The notes beneath the pieces are model-generated. The model had not been told where the DNA came from. It worked only from the letters and a program-made list of their open reading frames with translations, and made no database searches. Of a stretch of 64,000 nucleotides of DNA, positions 43,399 to 52,665 are shown in pieces (within the stretch, counting starts at the first letter, position 1; every line of letters starts with the position of its first letter). This DNA is from Pandoraea horticolens. GTDB taxonomy: Bacteria; Pseudomonadota; Gammaproteobacteria; Burkholderiales; Burkholderiaceae. The stretch covers positions 62,001 to 126,000 of the forward strand of contig NZ_CABPSM010000011.1 of assembly GCF_902459555.1 (NCBI RefSeq), given 5' to 3'. Both the position numbers and the translations under genes were made by a program.

Positions 43399-44640
43399 AT
43401 GAGCCAGCCAATCGCTGTGACCCGCCAGACGTTCGACGACGTGATGGTGCCCAATTACGCTCCTGCCCAGATGGTGCCCGTGCGCGGCGAAGGCTCGCGC
43501 ATGTGGGACCAGCAGGGTCGTGAGTATGTCGATTTCACCGGCGGGATCGCGGTCAACGCGCTCGGCCATGCCAATCCGGAATTGGTGAAGGTCATCGAAG
43601 AGCAGGCGCGCAAGGTCTGGCATATCGGCAACGGTTACACCAACGAGCCCGTGCTGCGTCTGGCCAAGGCACTCACCGAGGCGACGTTTGCCGATAAGGC
43701 GTTCTTCTGCAATTCAGGCCTCGAAGCCAACGAAGCCGCGCTCAAGCTGGCGCGCCGCTATGCCTACGATCACGCTGCCGCGCGTGGCGGCAAGGAAAAG
43801 AGCGAGATCATCTCGTTCTACAACTCGTTCCATGGCCGTTCGCTCTTCACGGTCAGCGTGGGCGGTCAGGCAAAGTACACCGAAGGTTTCGGCCCGATTC
43901 CCGCCGGCATCATGCATTTGCCGTACAACGATCTGGAAACCGTAGAAGCGACGATTTCCGACGCGACGGCCGCCGTCATCGTCGAGCCGGTGCAAGGTGA
44001 GGGCGGTGTGCTGCCGGCCGATCCCGCATTCCTGAGGGGGCTGCGTGCCCTGTGCGACGAGCACGGCGCGCTGCTGATTTTCGACGAAGTGCAAACGGGC
44101 GTCGGCCGTACCGGCACGCTGTACGCATACGAGCAATATGGCGTGACGCCGGACATTCTGACCACCGCCAAGGCGCTGGGCAACGGCTATCCGATTGGCG
44201 GCATGCTCACCACGAGCAAGATCGCGGCGAGCTTCTCGCCGGGCACGCATGGCTGCACGTACGGCGGCAACCCGCTTGCCACGGCCATCGCCGGGCGCGT
44301 GCTCGAACTGATCAACACGGTCGAGACGCTGAACGGCGTGAAGGCGCGTCACGACCATTTCATCAAGGGCATCGAGGCCATCAACGCGCGTCATGGCGTG
44401 TTCGAGCAAGTGCGTGGCATGGGGCTGCTGATCGGTGCGGTGCTCAAGCAGACCTACGCGGGCCGCGCGAAGGATATCGTGGTGGAAGCCGAGAAGAACG
44501 GCCTGATGCTGCTGGTGGCCGGGGGGGATGTGGTGCGTTTCGCACCGTCGCTGAACATCCCGTTCGCCGACATCGACGCCGGCCTCGCGTCGCTGGAAAC
44601 GGCGGTGGCAACGGTCGCCGCGACGGCGAAGGCGGCCTGA
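43399..44640 (+). CDS. astC: Succinylornithine/acetylornithine aminotransferase
   Basis: A 413-residue class-III PLP aminotransferase. '[20 protein letters not shown]', '[18 protein letters not shown]', the PLP aspartate in [18 protein letters not shown] and the PLP lysine in [16 protein letters not shown] are all present. The sequence alone cannot separate ArgD from AstC; the arginine succinyltransferase gene directly downstream argues for the catabolic AST role. A hairpin lies between the two genes. Confidence 0.88.
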   Translation: MSQPIAVTRQTFDDVMVPNYAPAQMVPVRGEGSRMWDQQGREYVDFTGGIAVNALGHANPELVKVIEEQARKVWHIGNGYTNEPVLRLAKALTEATFADKAFFCNSGLEANEAALKLARRYAYDHAAARGGKEKSEIISFYNSFHGRSLFTVSVGGQAKYTEGFGPIPAGIMHLPYNDLETVEATISDATAAVIVEPVQGEGGVLPADPAFLRGLRALCDEHGALLIFDEVQTGVGRTGTLYAYEQYGVTPDILTTAKALGNGYPIGGMLTTSKIAASFSPGTHGCTYGGNPLATAIAGRVLELINTVETLNGVKARHDHFIKGIEAINARHGVFEQVRGMGLLIGAVLKQTYAGRAKDIVVEAEKNGLMLLVAGGDVVRFAPSLNIPFADIDAGLASLETAVATVAATAKAA

Positions 44641-44685
44641 CGGCACCTCATTCACCTCGAACTGAGCCGTAGCGCGCAGAACCTC

Positions 44686-44724
44686 GGGCCGGACCGGCGG
44701 ATGACGTCGCTCCGGCCCTTGTTT
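44686..44724 (+). terminator. Hairpin between astC and astA
   Basis: GGGCCGGA (44686-44693) pairs with TCCGGCCC (44711-44718), followed by TTGTTT. A weak or partial terminator that would reduce astA relative to astC. Confidence 0.5.
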
Positions 44725-44747
44725 CACCTACTTCGCCGGATGTGCCC

Positions 44748-45902
44748 ATGACCCGTCAATCGAAAATGGCGACTGCCCCCCACGCTCCGACCCCGGCGGC
44801 ATCGCCGGACTCGCCGGACGACGGCGCGGCGACGTCGTTGCGCGTGGTTCGTCTGGCGCAGCCCGGCGATCTCCCCGCCTTGCTGAAGCTGGCCGCACTG
44901 GCCGGGCCGGGCATGACGTCGTTCAAACCCGATCAGGCCGCGCTCGAAGCACGTCTGGCCCGCGTTGCCGCTACGGTGCAAGGGCACGCGCCCACGGGCG
45001 AGCAGGGCTATCTGTTCGTGATGGAAGACGTGCAGACCGGCGAGATCGTGGGGGTGTGCGGACTGGAAGCCGCAGTCGGGCTGGAGCAACCGTTTTATAC
45101 GTATCGCAAGGACACGATCGTGCATGCGAGCCGCGAGCTGAATGTCTGGTCGCGGATGTTGACGCTATCGCTCTCGAACGACCTCACCGGCCATAGCGAA
45201 CTCTGCTCGTTGTTGCTCGATCCGTCCTGGCGCGGGTCCGGCAACGGCGCGTTGCTGTCGAAGGCGCGTTTCCTGTTCATGGCGCAGTTTCCCGAGCGCT
45301 TTGGCCCGCACGTATGCGCCGAGTTGCGCGGCTATTTCGACGACGAGGGGCAGAGTCCGTTCTGGCAGTCGCTGGGCCAGCGTTTCTTCAAGATCGATTT
45401 CGATCAGGCGGACTACCTCACGTCCATCGGCAAGAAGTCGTTCGTCGCCGAACTGATGCCGAAGTATCCGATCTACGTCGACTTTCTTTCTGCGCAGGCG
45501 CAAGCCGCTATCGGCGTGACGCACCGAGACACGCTTCCGGCGCGGCGTTTGCTTGAGCAGGAGGGCATGCGTTCGGGCGCCCACGTCGACATTTTCGATA
45601 GCGGCCCCGTGCTCGAAGCCCGTGTCGCCGACTTGCGCGCTGCCCGCGACAGCCGGTATCTCAGCGCGAACATCGCGCCGAACCCCGGCGAGGAAAGCAG
45701 CCCCGCGCCGGCGGTACTGAACGCCGAGCCGTATCTTGTCGCCCGCCTCGCCCTGGATGGGTTCCGCGCCACGTTGGTCACAGGGCGTCCCGAGCGGCGC
45801 GCGTTCACCCTCAGCCCGCTCGCGGCGCAAGCGCTTGGCGTCAAGCAGGGCGATCGCGTCCAGGTGCTGCCGCTCAAGCCGCCGCGTGCCGAAGCGGTGT
45901 GA
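44748..45902 (+). CDS. astA: Arginine N-succinyltransferase
   Basis: A 384-residue AstA/AruF-type enzyme that transfers succinyl from succinyl-CoA to arginine, the first AST step. Family segments are 'LRVVRLAQPGDLPALLKLA', 'LEQPFYTYRKDTIVHASREL', 'ELCSLLLDPSWRGSGNGALL', 'FGPHVCAELRGYFDDEGQSP' and 'TSIGKKSFVAELMPKYPIYV'. The first 35 residues before LRVVRLAQ are Ala/Pro/Ser-rich and extra compared with E. coli AstA, so the true start may lie further in. The usual second subunit and astD, astB and astE do not follow; a pilus operon on the other strand begins 34 bases later. Confidence 0.92.
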   Translation: MTRQSKMATAPHAPTPAASPDSPDDGAATSLRVVRLAQPGDLPALLKLAALAGPGMTSFKPDQAALEARLARVAATVQGHAPTGEQGYLFVMEDVQTGEIVGVCGLEAAVGLEQPFYTYRKDTIVHASRELNVWSRMLTLSLSNDLTGHSELCSLLLDPSWRGSGNGALLSKARFLFMAQFPERFGPHVCAELRGYFDDEGQSPFWQSLGQRFFKIDFDQADYLTSIGKKSFVAELMPKYPIYVDFLSAQAQAAIGVTHRDTLPARRLLEQEGMRSGAHVDIFDSGPVLEARVADLRAARDSRYLSANIAPNPGEESSPAPAVLNAEPYLVARLALDGFRATLVTGRPERRAFTLSPLAAQALGVKQGDRVQVLPLKPPRAEAV

Positions 45903-45936
45903 GCCTCTCCGGTATCCCCCAACGCTTGCCGCATCG

Positions 45937-46914
45937 TCAGAACTGAAGCGTCGCCGTCACGGTGTCTGTGTAGACGCCGGCAGCCGGTGTCGATTGCGAC
46001 GGCACGCGCGCGTAAATCGGGATGAACTGCACGAGCCCGTTGCCCACGCCGGTCAGTTGCGACGTGCCCGAGGTGCCATCCCCCCAGATGGTGGCGTAGC
46101 CGCTGTCCAGGTAGAGCTGGTAGCTGACACTGCTGCCCGTCGGGCCGGTCATGCTGCGTGATGTGACAGTGCCCAACAGCCCGCCAGACAGGCTGACGCG
46201 ATACGCGTCGTTGTTCGTGCATTGCACCGTGAGCTGGCCGGTGCCGGTGACGGGGCTGGTCAGCGCCGATTGCGTTGCGAAGGTGATGTTGGCGGCGGCG
46301 ATGGTGCAATTGTTGATGACCGTCACGTTCGCGTTGAACGGCGTGCCCGGTACCGCAGTCATGGCACTGCCGCAGGCGGGGGCAGGCGATAGCGCGGCGT
46401 ACGACGCATATTGCAGACTCGTGTCCCCCGGTGCGAAAGCGTGCGTATAGACAGTGTTGCTGCTGCCGGACGTCGGCACGGTCGTCTGCGCCGCTGCAAT
46501 CCTTCCGTAGACATTGACGTTCTGCGTCAACGTGCCGCCGAGGAGCGGGCGAACCATGGTCAGGGAGATGACGCCGCCGGTGGCGCTCCCCCAGGGACTC
46601 GAGAACGTTGGGTCGGTGAAAAGTCCGAAATTGATGGCGTTGCCCGCGTTGGTGAGCGTGAGCGGCTGACTCACATTGAGCGCGAGACAGAGCTTGACGT
46701 TGGGATCGCCGCCGAGCACGGGCCACGTGCATGAGACGGGGACGGTGCCGGTTGCCGAAATGGCGGCGCCGGAGATCGGACTGAACGCCGCGAACGCGAG
46801 CGTTGGCGTGCCGAGCGTACAGGTCTGCGCTTGCGCACTTGCGCTCAAGAGCGCGAGGCCGGTGGCCGCTGCGCCGCGCTGCGAGATCTGCAAAATCCAC
46901 GTCGCCCATGTCAT
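45937..46914 (-). CDS. csuE: Two-domain spore-coat-U pilus tip adhesin (CsuE-like)
   Basis: A 325-residue secreted protein with a signal peptide ending at ASAQA. Two SCPU (spore coat protein U) domains of about 140 residues follow, each with paired cysteines; the second ends with the beta-strand 'AAGVYTDTVTATLQF', the donor/C-terminal pattern of Csu pilins. Two-domain CsuE forms the pilus tip in Acinetobacter. Last gene of the operon, overlapping the usher by four bases. Confidence 0.87.
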   Translation of the reverse strand: MTWATWILQISQRGAAATGLALLSASAQAQTCTLGTPTLAFAAFSPISGAAISATGTVPVSCTWPVLGGDPNVKLCLALNVSQPLTLTNAGNAINFGLFTDPTFSSPWGSATGGVISLTMVRPLLGGTLTQNVNVYGRIAAAQTTVPTSGSSNTVYTHAFAPGDTSLQYASYAALSPAPACGSAMTAVPGTPFNANVTVINNCTIAAANITFATQSALTSPVTGTGQLTVQCTNNDAYRVSLSGGLLGTVTSRSMTGPTGSSVSYQLYLDSGYATIWGDGTSGTSQLTGVGNGLVQFIPIYARVPSQSTPAAGVYTDTVTATLQF

Positions 46915-49514
46915 GAGTGATCCTCCTGTGCCGAAGGCGCGGGTGACGAGGGCTCATCCAGCGAGGTCTGCGCGGGACGCTCGTCGGCGAGCGTGCCGAA
47001 AGCCATGCACTCCAGCGGCCCCACGCGGCCAATCCGGCCCTCGGGTGGCGCGGCCCAGTCGAACGAAACCCGGCACCGCTGGTGTGCGTCGCGAGATTCG
47101 AGGGTATTGCGCGGTTCGAGGGCGTCGATAAAGACTTCGCCGTCGTAGCCAACCACAGTCACGACACCGCTTTGCACATGCCGCACGGAAGTACCCGGGC
47201 GCAACGGCCGGCCTGCCGTATCCACGAGCGTGACCAGCGCCGCTTGGTAGCGTCGCATGGGGAAGTGCACGAGTATGCCGCTGCCGGCTTGGGGCGCGAC
47301 GCGCCGCTCGGTCGTAGCGACTTCCAGATCGGCCGGCAGGTGCATGGGGTCGATGTCGATCCGCGTTGTTTCGAAACCATTCAGATCCGGCACAAGGAAG
47401 TAGCCGCGCGAATCCGTGAGGCCGATGGGCACCGATTCGCGGAGTACCGGTACGTCGGCCTGACCATCGGCGCTCACCAGGGCGAAGGCATCGTAAGTGC
47501 GCCGCACGGCATGCACGCTGTTGTCCATGACGACGACTGCACCGGTCATGCCGAGCGAGGCGCCTGTCTGGTGTCCCACTTGTTGAGCGAGCGCCGAGAT
47601 CTGGCCGTGGCGCCCGAGATACTGCAATTCGCCTTGCACGGTGCGCTGCGAGAAGGCATGCCCCCCGAGAACTTGCCAGCCCCAGCCGCCGCCGTAGTCC
47701 GGGGTACGGGTGGCGCCCACCCACGCTTGTGTCTGCCCGTCCTGCTGATTGAACGATGTGTTCCCCAGCGTGCCGCCGCCAAGCAAGACACTGAGCATGG
47801 CAAATACGCCATGAGCGCGGCGGCGGGCGAAATCGCGAAAGCCGCCGATAGAGAGCATGCCGCGTGTGCCCGCAGGCAATGACAGACTCGCCGACAATAC
47901 GCGGGTCGCCGGCTGGCGAGGCGTGCGTTGGGCGAACCAGGCGAGCGAGGCGGTGCTGCTGCGTGCGAACGGCACGGAAACGCTCACACGATCGCTGGCA
48001 TGAGGGGCAGGGACGCCGTCGAGCGATGCGATATCCCGGTAACGTCCTGCCGTCCGAATGATCTGGGCGTCGATGCCGAGGCGTCGTGACAGGTATTGAT
48101 AGCCGGCGCTCCACTGACTGCCCGTGCCTCGGCCACCCGACACGGCAGCCGACGCGCTGACGACACCTGCGCGGCCGAGCGCTATCAGGACACCCGCACC
48201 GCCCAGGGCAAGCCGCCGTCCGGCCTGCGCCTGCACTTCCACTGTCAAGGTATCGGTCGCGCCGTAGCGTGCGGCAATCGACGCGACGGGGTAACGGCGA
48301 TAGGAGAACGAGCGCACGCCGTAATCGTCGCGCGGAAAGCCGGCTTCCACAGAGAAACTCGACAGTCCGGGGGCAAGCAGCCGAGGGTCGATGTAGAGCG
48401 GAACCGTGGTGACCTGCTCGCGCCCGAGCGCATCGCGTGTCACGACGCTCGCCTGCAAGTCGCCGGTGAGCCCCGGCGTCTCCTGAATCACGAATGGCCC
48501 CGGCGGCACGCGGCCACCCATGCGTCGCACGCCGTCGAGATACAGATCCACCGATGACGGGACCACGGCGCTGCCATGCAGCGCGGGAATGGGAAACGTG
48601 ACGAGATCGGGGCGCAGGCTGAAATTGCGCCGCCATTGCAGACCGGCGATGCGCAGGGAGCGCGTCCAGGAGAGGGAGCCGGTGATCAGGTCGCCTGCCG
48701 TCCAGCTTGTCAGACGGGCCGGATCGTCGTGTTGCCACCAGGTGTCGTAGCGACGGTATCCGCGCCGCCACGGAGCCTGCTCGACGAGGCCCGTCTGGCG
48801 CACCGTGCCCCCCGGCCAGAAGCCCCGGACTTCGCTCCAGACAGACGCCCGCGTGAACCGGTCGCGCTGCACGTAGCCGTCGTAGTTGATGAGCACGCCT
48901 GTGCCGGACGTCGCGCTCAAGATGACGGGAGGCGGACTGCCGAGTCGATACGGTGTGAGCCACGCATCGCTCACTTGCAGCGAGAGCGTCTGATGCGCGG
49001 CGTCGTAGGTTGCGTCGATGCCGTCGAGCGCATCGAGGGCGACTTCCGTGCCGTCGGCCTTCGGCAGGCGGCCGCGGATCAACCCGAGCGCACGCAGATC
49101 GCCTGCGCGCACGAACCATCGACCCTGTCTGCGATCGACGGGCACCAGTTGGTCCGTCGACTCGCCGTTCACGATCACTTCAAGGACGTAGCGCCCGTCG
49201 AGCCGGAAGACGCCGCCGGTGCGCGGCGGCATGACCGTGGCTGCGGCCGAGCGCATGGTGTCGTCGAACCGTGTCGTGCCTGCGACGTCTTGCGCCGGAG
49301 AGCGGCCCTCGCCCGCGGTCACGGCGGGAGACGCTGCGTGCACGTCGCCTGTCTTGCCCAGCGACGTGATGGCGAATGTCATCGTGGTCGCGATCGCCGT
49401 GGCCACGGCGCCCGACGCGGCCTTTGTCCACCGGGGCAGGGCAGAGGGGCGGGCGCGGCGGGCGGAGGCGACGTTGGGGGCGCGGCGTACGCGAACACGG
49501 CTAGCGCTCGCCAT
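46911..49514 (-). CDS. csuD: Outer membrane usher of archaic chaperone-usher pili (CsuD-like)
   Basis: An 867-residue usher. After an N-terminal region with a hydrophobic stretch (about residues 33-52) and a long linker comes the NTD ('LEVIVNGESTDQLVPV'), then a beta-barrel with alternating strands (for instance 'LRIAGLQWRRNFSLRPDLVT'), a plug region, and C-terminal domains with 'GLTDSRGYFLVPDLNGFETT' and 'YDGEVFIDALEP'. The ATG at 49514 overlaps the chaperone stop by 14 bases; the frame extends further upstream but only reads the chaperone gene out of frame. Confidence 0.9.
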   Translation of the reverse strand: MASASRVRVRRAPNVASARRARPSALPRWTKAASGAVATAIATTMTFAITSLGKTGDVHAASPAVTAGEGRSPAQDVAGTTRFDDTMRSAAATVMPPRTGGVFRLDGRYVLEVIVNGESTDQLVPVDRRQGRWFVRAGDLRALGLIRGRLPKADGTEVALDALDGIDATYDAAHQTLSLQVSDAWLTPYRLGSPPPVILSATSGTGVLINYDGYVQRDRFTRASVWSEVRGFWPGGTVRQTGLVEQAPWRRGYRRYDTWWQHDDPARLTSWTAGDLITGSLSWTRSLRIAGLQWRRNFSLRPDLVTFPIPALHGSAVVPSSVDLYLDGVRRMGGRVPPGPFVIQETPGLTGDLQASVVTRDALGREQVTTVPLYIDPRLLAPGLSSFSVEAGFPRDDYGVRSFSYRRYPVASIAARYGATDTLTVEVQAQAGRRLALGGAGVLIALGRAGVVSASAAVSGGRGTGSQWSAGYQYLSRRLGIDAQIIRTAGRYRDIASLDGVPAPHASDRVSVSVPFARSSTASLAWFAQRTPRQPATRVLSASLSLPAGTRGMLSIGGFRDFARRRAHGVFAMLSVLLGGGTLGNTSFNQQDGQTQAWVGATRTPDYGGGWGWQVLGGHAFSQRTVQGELQYLGRHGQISALAQQVGHQTGASLGMTGAVVVMDNSVHAVRRTYDAFALVSADGQADVPVLRESVPIGLTDSRGYFLVPDLNGFETTRIDIDPMHLPADLEVATTERRVAPQAGSGILVHFPMRRYQAALVTLVDTAGRPLRPGTSVRHVQSGVVTVVGYDGEVFIDALEPRNTLESRDAHQRCRVSFDWAAPPEGRIGRVGPLECMAFGTLADERPAQTSLDEPSSPAPSAQEDHS

Positions 49515-50259
49515 CCGACGCCGGGCTGGCGGCAAAGCGCATCGGTACCGCGTCGATGCGCGACTCCACCGTAAAAGGGGCAATGGGCCGGGTGCCAGCG
49601 GGCCAGCGCAGGGGGAAGCGCCGCGTTTGCCCGGCGAGGACATAGCCAAGCAAGCCTCGGGCCAATTCGACGCTACGTCCGGAGGCATCCAGCACACGCG
49701 TTGCGCCGATCTGCGCGTGCCGCTCGCCGTCGTTGCGCACCTCCACTTCGCCCTGTGCCACGCGCACGTCGAAATGCAACGAGGGCGCCTGCGCATCGCG
49801 GGCTTGCACGAAGACCGGCAGCGAATATCGCAGGCGGATCGAGACGCCATCGGTAACGGCAGCGTCGGCTGACGGTAGTTCGTCAACCAGTAACCGGTAG
49901 CTCCGCTCGTGGTGTTCGGGCTTTTGCGCCACATGCACGAGCCGGACGATCTGCCGCTCACCAGGCTCGATGCGCACGATCGGCGGGCTGGCAATCAGCG
50001 CCTCGGTCGGCGTCAGGACATTATCGCCATTGCGTTGCGTCCACGCATACAGGCGCAACTGGCCGTGAATCGGCAGACCGCCGGAGTTGCCCAGTGTGAG
50101 CGTGGTGGCAGGCTGCGTGGGCAGGATATTGACGATGACCGGCGAGACTTGCAGCGTTGCACCGTTACCGTCGGTCGCGTAGAAGGCGAGCAGGGCGACG
50201 AATGCGCCGCCGCAGGCGTAGGCCGTGGGACGGCGCACGACAGGTCTCGAAGGGTTCAT
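49501..50259 (-). CDS. csuC: Periplasmic pilus chaperone (CsuC-like)
   Basis: A 252-residue PapD-type chaperone of the archaic clade. A signal peptide ends near GNGA. The N-terminal Ig domain includes 'LQVSPVIVNILPTQPATTLTL', where archaic chaperones put the donor strand and binding Arg/Asn region, and later 'PPIVRIEPGERQIVRLVHV' and 'YRLLVDELP'. It delivers SCPU subunits to the usher. Fifteen bases separate it from the pilin gene. Confidence 0.9.
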   Translation of the reverse strand: MNPSRPVVRRPTAYACGGAFVALLAFYATDGNGATLQVSPVIVNILPTQPATTLTLGNSGGLPIHGQLRLYAWTQRNGDNVLTPTEALIASPPIVRIEPGERQIVRLVHVAQKPEHHERSYRLLVDELPSADAAVTDGVSIRLRYSLPVFVQARDAQAPSLHFDVRVAQGEVEVRNDGERHAQIGATRVLDASGRSVELARGLLGYVLAGQTRRFPLRWPAGTRPIAPFTVESRIDAVPMRFAASPASDGER

Positions 50260-50274
50260 GTTCGATCCCGCGTT

Positions 50275-50802
50275 TTAGAAGTACACGGTCGCCGTGACCG
50301 TCGACGAATAGACGTCCGGCGCGGGCATTGTGGCCGACAGCGTGGCCTGTCCGTAGACGGTATACGTCTTCAACGTCCCCGTGCCCGAGTCGTTCAGGGT
50401 GTTCGTGCCCTGCGTGTTGCCCCACGGCGTGCCGTAGCCGGAGTCCTGAAAGAGGTCGAACGGAATCGTGGCGGTATTGCCCGTGAGTGTGCCGGCGAGC
50501 AGGCGATTCGTCTCCGTCGAGCTGGGTACCGTGCCGGCGTTCAGGCCGATGTTGTAGCCCGTCGACGCCGTGCAGATCACCGTGAGCGACGACGTGCTCG
50601 CCACCGGGCCAGTCGCCGATCCCTGAACTGCATTGAACGTCATGGGCGTGGTGGCAATCGTGCAGCCGGGAAGGATCGTCAACTGCACCCGCATTTGCGC
50701 CGTTGCCGACCCATTCGAATAGACGGCGGCGTGCCCCGGTGCAGCTTGACTGAGTCCGTAGACAATCCACGAAAAGGCCAGAAAGCGCAGCGATCGGTTC
50801 AT
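50275..50802 (-). CDS. SCPU-domain major pilin (CsuA/B-like)
   Basis: A 175-residue secreted subunit: signal peptide to AAPGHAA (about 25), one SCPU domain with cysteines at 'LPGCTIATTPMTF' and 'TVICTASTGYNIGL', and the C-terminal strand 'PDVYSSTVTATVYF'. It is the first gene of the pilus operon, with AAAGGAG before the ATG. It is the only single-domain pilin present, so it should be the shaft subunit. Confidence 0.87.
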   Translation of the reverse strand: MNRSLRFLAFSWIVYGLSQAAPGHAAVYSNGSATAQMRVQLTILPGCTIATTPMTFNAVQGSATGPVASTSSLTVICTASTGYNIGLNAGTVPSSTETNRLLAGTLTGNTATIPFDLFQDSGYGTPWGNTQGTNTLNDSGTGTLKTYTVYGQATLSATMPAPDVYSSTVTATVYF

Positions 50803-50852
50803 TGTCGTTCTCCTTTGGAGTCCTACTTGAGGTTACGGTGATACGACGCGAG

Positions 50853-50907
50853 AACTACGTAAATGACGGCGATGCTCGCGCCATTTGAAGACGCTTCTTA
50901 CGTAGTT
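50853..50907. repeat. Perfect 10-bp inverted repeat, AACTACGTAA, upstream of the pilus operon
   Basis: AACTACGTAA (50853-50862) recurs inverted as TTACGTAGTT (50898-50907). Each arm contains the palindrome TACGTA, and the arms are 45 bases apart, near four helical turns. It begins 51 bases before the pilin ATG and looks like a two-site operator. Confidence 0.6.
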
Positions 50908-50948
50908 TATGAAGGCGTTTGCCCGAAATGCCCGAGGGTGCATGGCTT

Positions 50949-50962
50949 TCGGAATCTTCCTA
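50949..50962. promoter_or_regulatory. RcsAB-box-like site upstream of the pilus operon
   Basis: TCGGAATCTTCCTA matches the RcsAB-box consensus TAAGAATATTCCTA, as I recall it, at 11 of 14 positions. It is 147 bases upstream of the pilin start. The match is by eye and could be chance. Confidence 0.35.
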
Positions 50963-51346
50963 TTGATTTGCCGGGCTGCCGCACATCGGGTGTCGCTGAC
51001 ATACGCGCAAAGCGCATGCTTCGTGATCACGCAGTGCGCACGATGGCGTGAATTGGCAGAGGGAATGCCGGACATCGCACGTCGCATGCGACCGAGTGGT
51101 GCGGTACCGGACGGTCAACCTGGCGCAGATTTCGATGAGAACGGGAGGAGAAACGCGAAGCAGTGTGATGTCAATCAAAGTGAGTGTCGATGGCACAAGC
51201 AATCGCACATATTTCACTTGATCTCGCAACAATGCAGTCTCTAGAATGACTTCCAGAAGCGCACCGGGCGCCAGTCATGCCATTCGTGTGATAGGACGGT
51301 CGTTGCGCGTGTTCGCTACCTGCGGATATTTCACGAGAGGGATGCC

Positions 51347-51919
51347 ATGCTCAGACTTCTGTCGAAATACTGGTGGTTGCTGGTGTTGCGCGGCGTGCTG
51401 GCCGTGATTTTCGGCATCGCGGCGTTTGCGCTGCCCGGCGTGACGATTGCGGTGCTGGTGCTGTGTTTCGGCGCGTTTTCATTCGTCGACGGTATTTTCT
51501 CGCTCGGCGGCGCATGGAGTGCGCGCAAGGAGCATGCCGATTGGTGGCTCCCGCTGTTGCAGGGCATTGCGGGCATCGTCATCGGTGTCCTCACTTATCT
51601 CAACCCGGCGTTGACCGCCGTTGCATTGCTTATCTATATCGTGGCCTGGAGTTTTGTTACCGGCGTGTTGCAGGTGGCCGCCGGCATCGCGTTGCGTCGC
51701 GAGGTCGAGGGCGAACTGTGGGTCATTCTCTCCGGTGTGTTCAGCATCCTGTTTGCCATCTTCATCATGTGGCAACCGGGCGCGGGTGCGCTCGCGCTCA
51801 TCTGGGCCATTGGGTCGTGGGCCATCATCTGGGGCGTCTTGCTTGTGATGGCGGGTTTCAAGTTGCGGGGCGTCACGCACGGCGCGTCGCAGGCACCCTC
51901 GGGACATCTGCGGTCGTAG
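51347..51919 (+). CDS. HdeD-family (DUF308) membrane protein
   Basis: A 190-residue protein with six hydrophobic segments arranged as three repeated pairs, for example WLLVLRGVLAVIFGIAAFAL, 'LLQGIAGIVIGVLTYLNP' and 'LSGVFSILFAIFIMWQPGAG'. The 'RG-AVIFGI' and 'P' end of each hairpin is the DUF308 signature. HdeD gives acid resistance in E. coli at high density; the mechanism is unknown. Confidence 0.9.
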   Translation: MLRLLSKYWWLLVLRGVLAVIFGIAAFALPGVTIAVLVLCFGAFSFVDGIFSLGGAWSARKEHADWWLPLLQGIAGIVIGVLTYLNPALTAVALLIYIVAWSFVTGVLQVAAGIALRREVEGELWVILSGVFSILFAIFIMWQPGAGALALIWAIGSWAIIWGVLLVMAGFKLRGVTHGASQAPSGHLRS

Positions 51920-52036
51920 TCTGGCTGCGGTGCCGAGTCTTGCTCGTTTTCCTTCGTCCGCGCGGGCGTATGTCACGCCCGGTGCCGACGGCTTTTCCCC
52001 GGCAGCCTGCAGGTTGCCAGACGTCAGGAGTATCAA

Positions 52037-52522
52037 ATGGCTCTAAACCATACGCGTAACACCCTCGGTGAGAAGATCCGCATCGAATCGGTCAACCTGC
52101 TCAATCGCGGATTGGTCAACGGCATCGACGTTCAGCGTCAGGCCAAGCAGGCGCACTGGAACGTCCATGGACCGAGCTTCATCGCGCTGCACCTGTTGTT
52201 CGACGAGGTCTACGAGGCGGCTATCGAGTGGGCCGATCTTTGTGCAGAACGTCTCGTGGCGCTGGGCGGTGTGGCCGACGGTCGCGTGCAGACCGTGGCC
52301 AAGAAGACCGAGTTGGCCCCCTACGAGAACGAGTTCAAACGCGGTCTCGATCACGTCGCCGCACTCGCCTCGGCACTCGCGGCGTACGGCGAAATCATTC
52401 GCGACCTGATCGACGCGTCGGCCAAGGCCGAGGACCCGACCACGTCGGATCTCTTCACGGAAATCTCGCGCGGCGTCGACCTCTATCTTTGGAAGGTCGA
52501 AGCCCATCTGCGAGGCGAATGA
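52037..52522 (+). CDS. dps: Dps DNA-binding ferritin-like protein
   Basis: A 161-residue Dps. The ferroxidase ligands lie in KQAHWNVHGPSFIALHLLFD (two His and Asp) and the following EVYEAAIEWADLCAERLVAL. The Lys/Arg-containing N-terminus (MALNHTRNTLGEKIRIES) is typical of DNA-binding members. Dps stores iron with hydrogen peroxide and compacts DNA in stress. Promoter not visible. Confidence 0.95.
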   Translation: MALNHTRNTLGEKIRIESVNLLNRGLVNGIDVQRQAKQAHWNVHGPSFIALHLLFDEVYEAAIEWADLCAERLVALGGVADGRVQTVAKKTELAPYENEFKRGLDHVAALASALAAYGEIIRDLIDASAKAEDPTTSDLFTEISRGVDLYLWKVEAHLRGE

Positions 52523-52665
52523 TCGAGATGTCTGCGGGTGCCCGTCCGGGTGCCCGCTCGCCTTGCCGCTAGTACGATTGCCCGCCTGGCGACAATGAAC
52601 GCGCGCGCCTGCCATGTCCGGTGCGCGCGTTTGCACGCCTTCCTCTCGCCCCTGCCGGAGTCGCT

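Larger units (their letters stand above)
50803..51346. other. 544-base regulatory region between the pilus operon and the HdeD-like gene
   Basis: Short frames here have no homology that I recognise and the base composition is lower in GC than coding flanks. It carries the inverted repeat at 50853-50907 and an Rcs-like site at 50949-50962, and must contain promoters for both flanking genes. Confidence 0.6.

Noticed and set aside
46954-49119. 721-codon minus-strand open frame inside the usher region
   Set aside because: It overlaps the usher in another frame and is Arg/Ala/Pro-rich with no motif; the usher frame shows clear domains.
49515-49994. Upstream extension of the usher frame
   Set aside because: It reads through the chaperone gene in another frame; the ATG at 49514 gives an export-type N-terminus and a short overlap.
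50863-51244. Small open frames between the pilus operon and the HdeD-like gene
   Set aside because: No ribosome binding site, family motif or membrane/signal feature; better explained as regulatory sequence.
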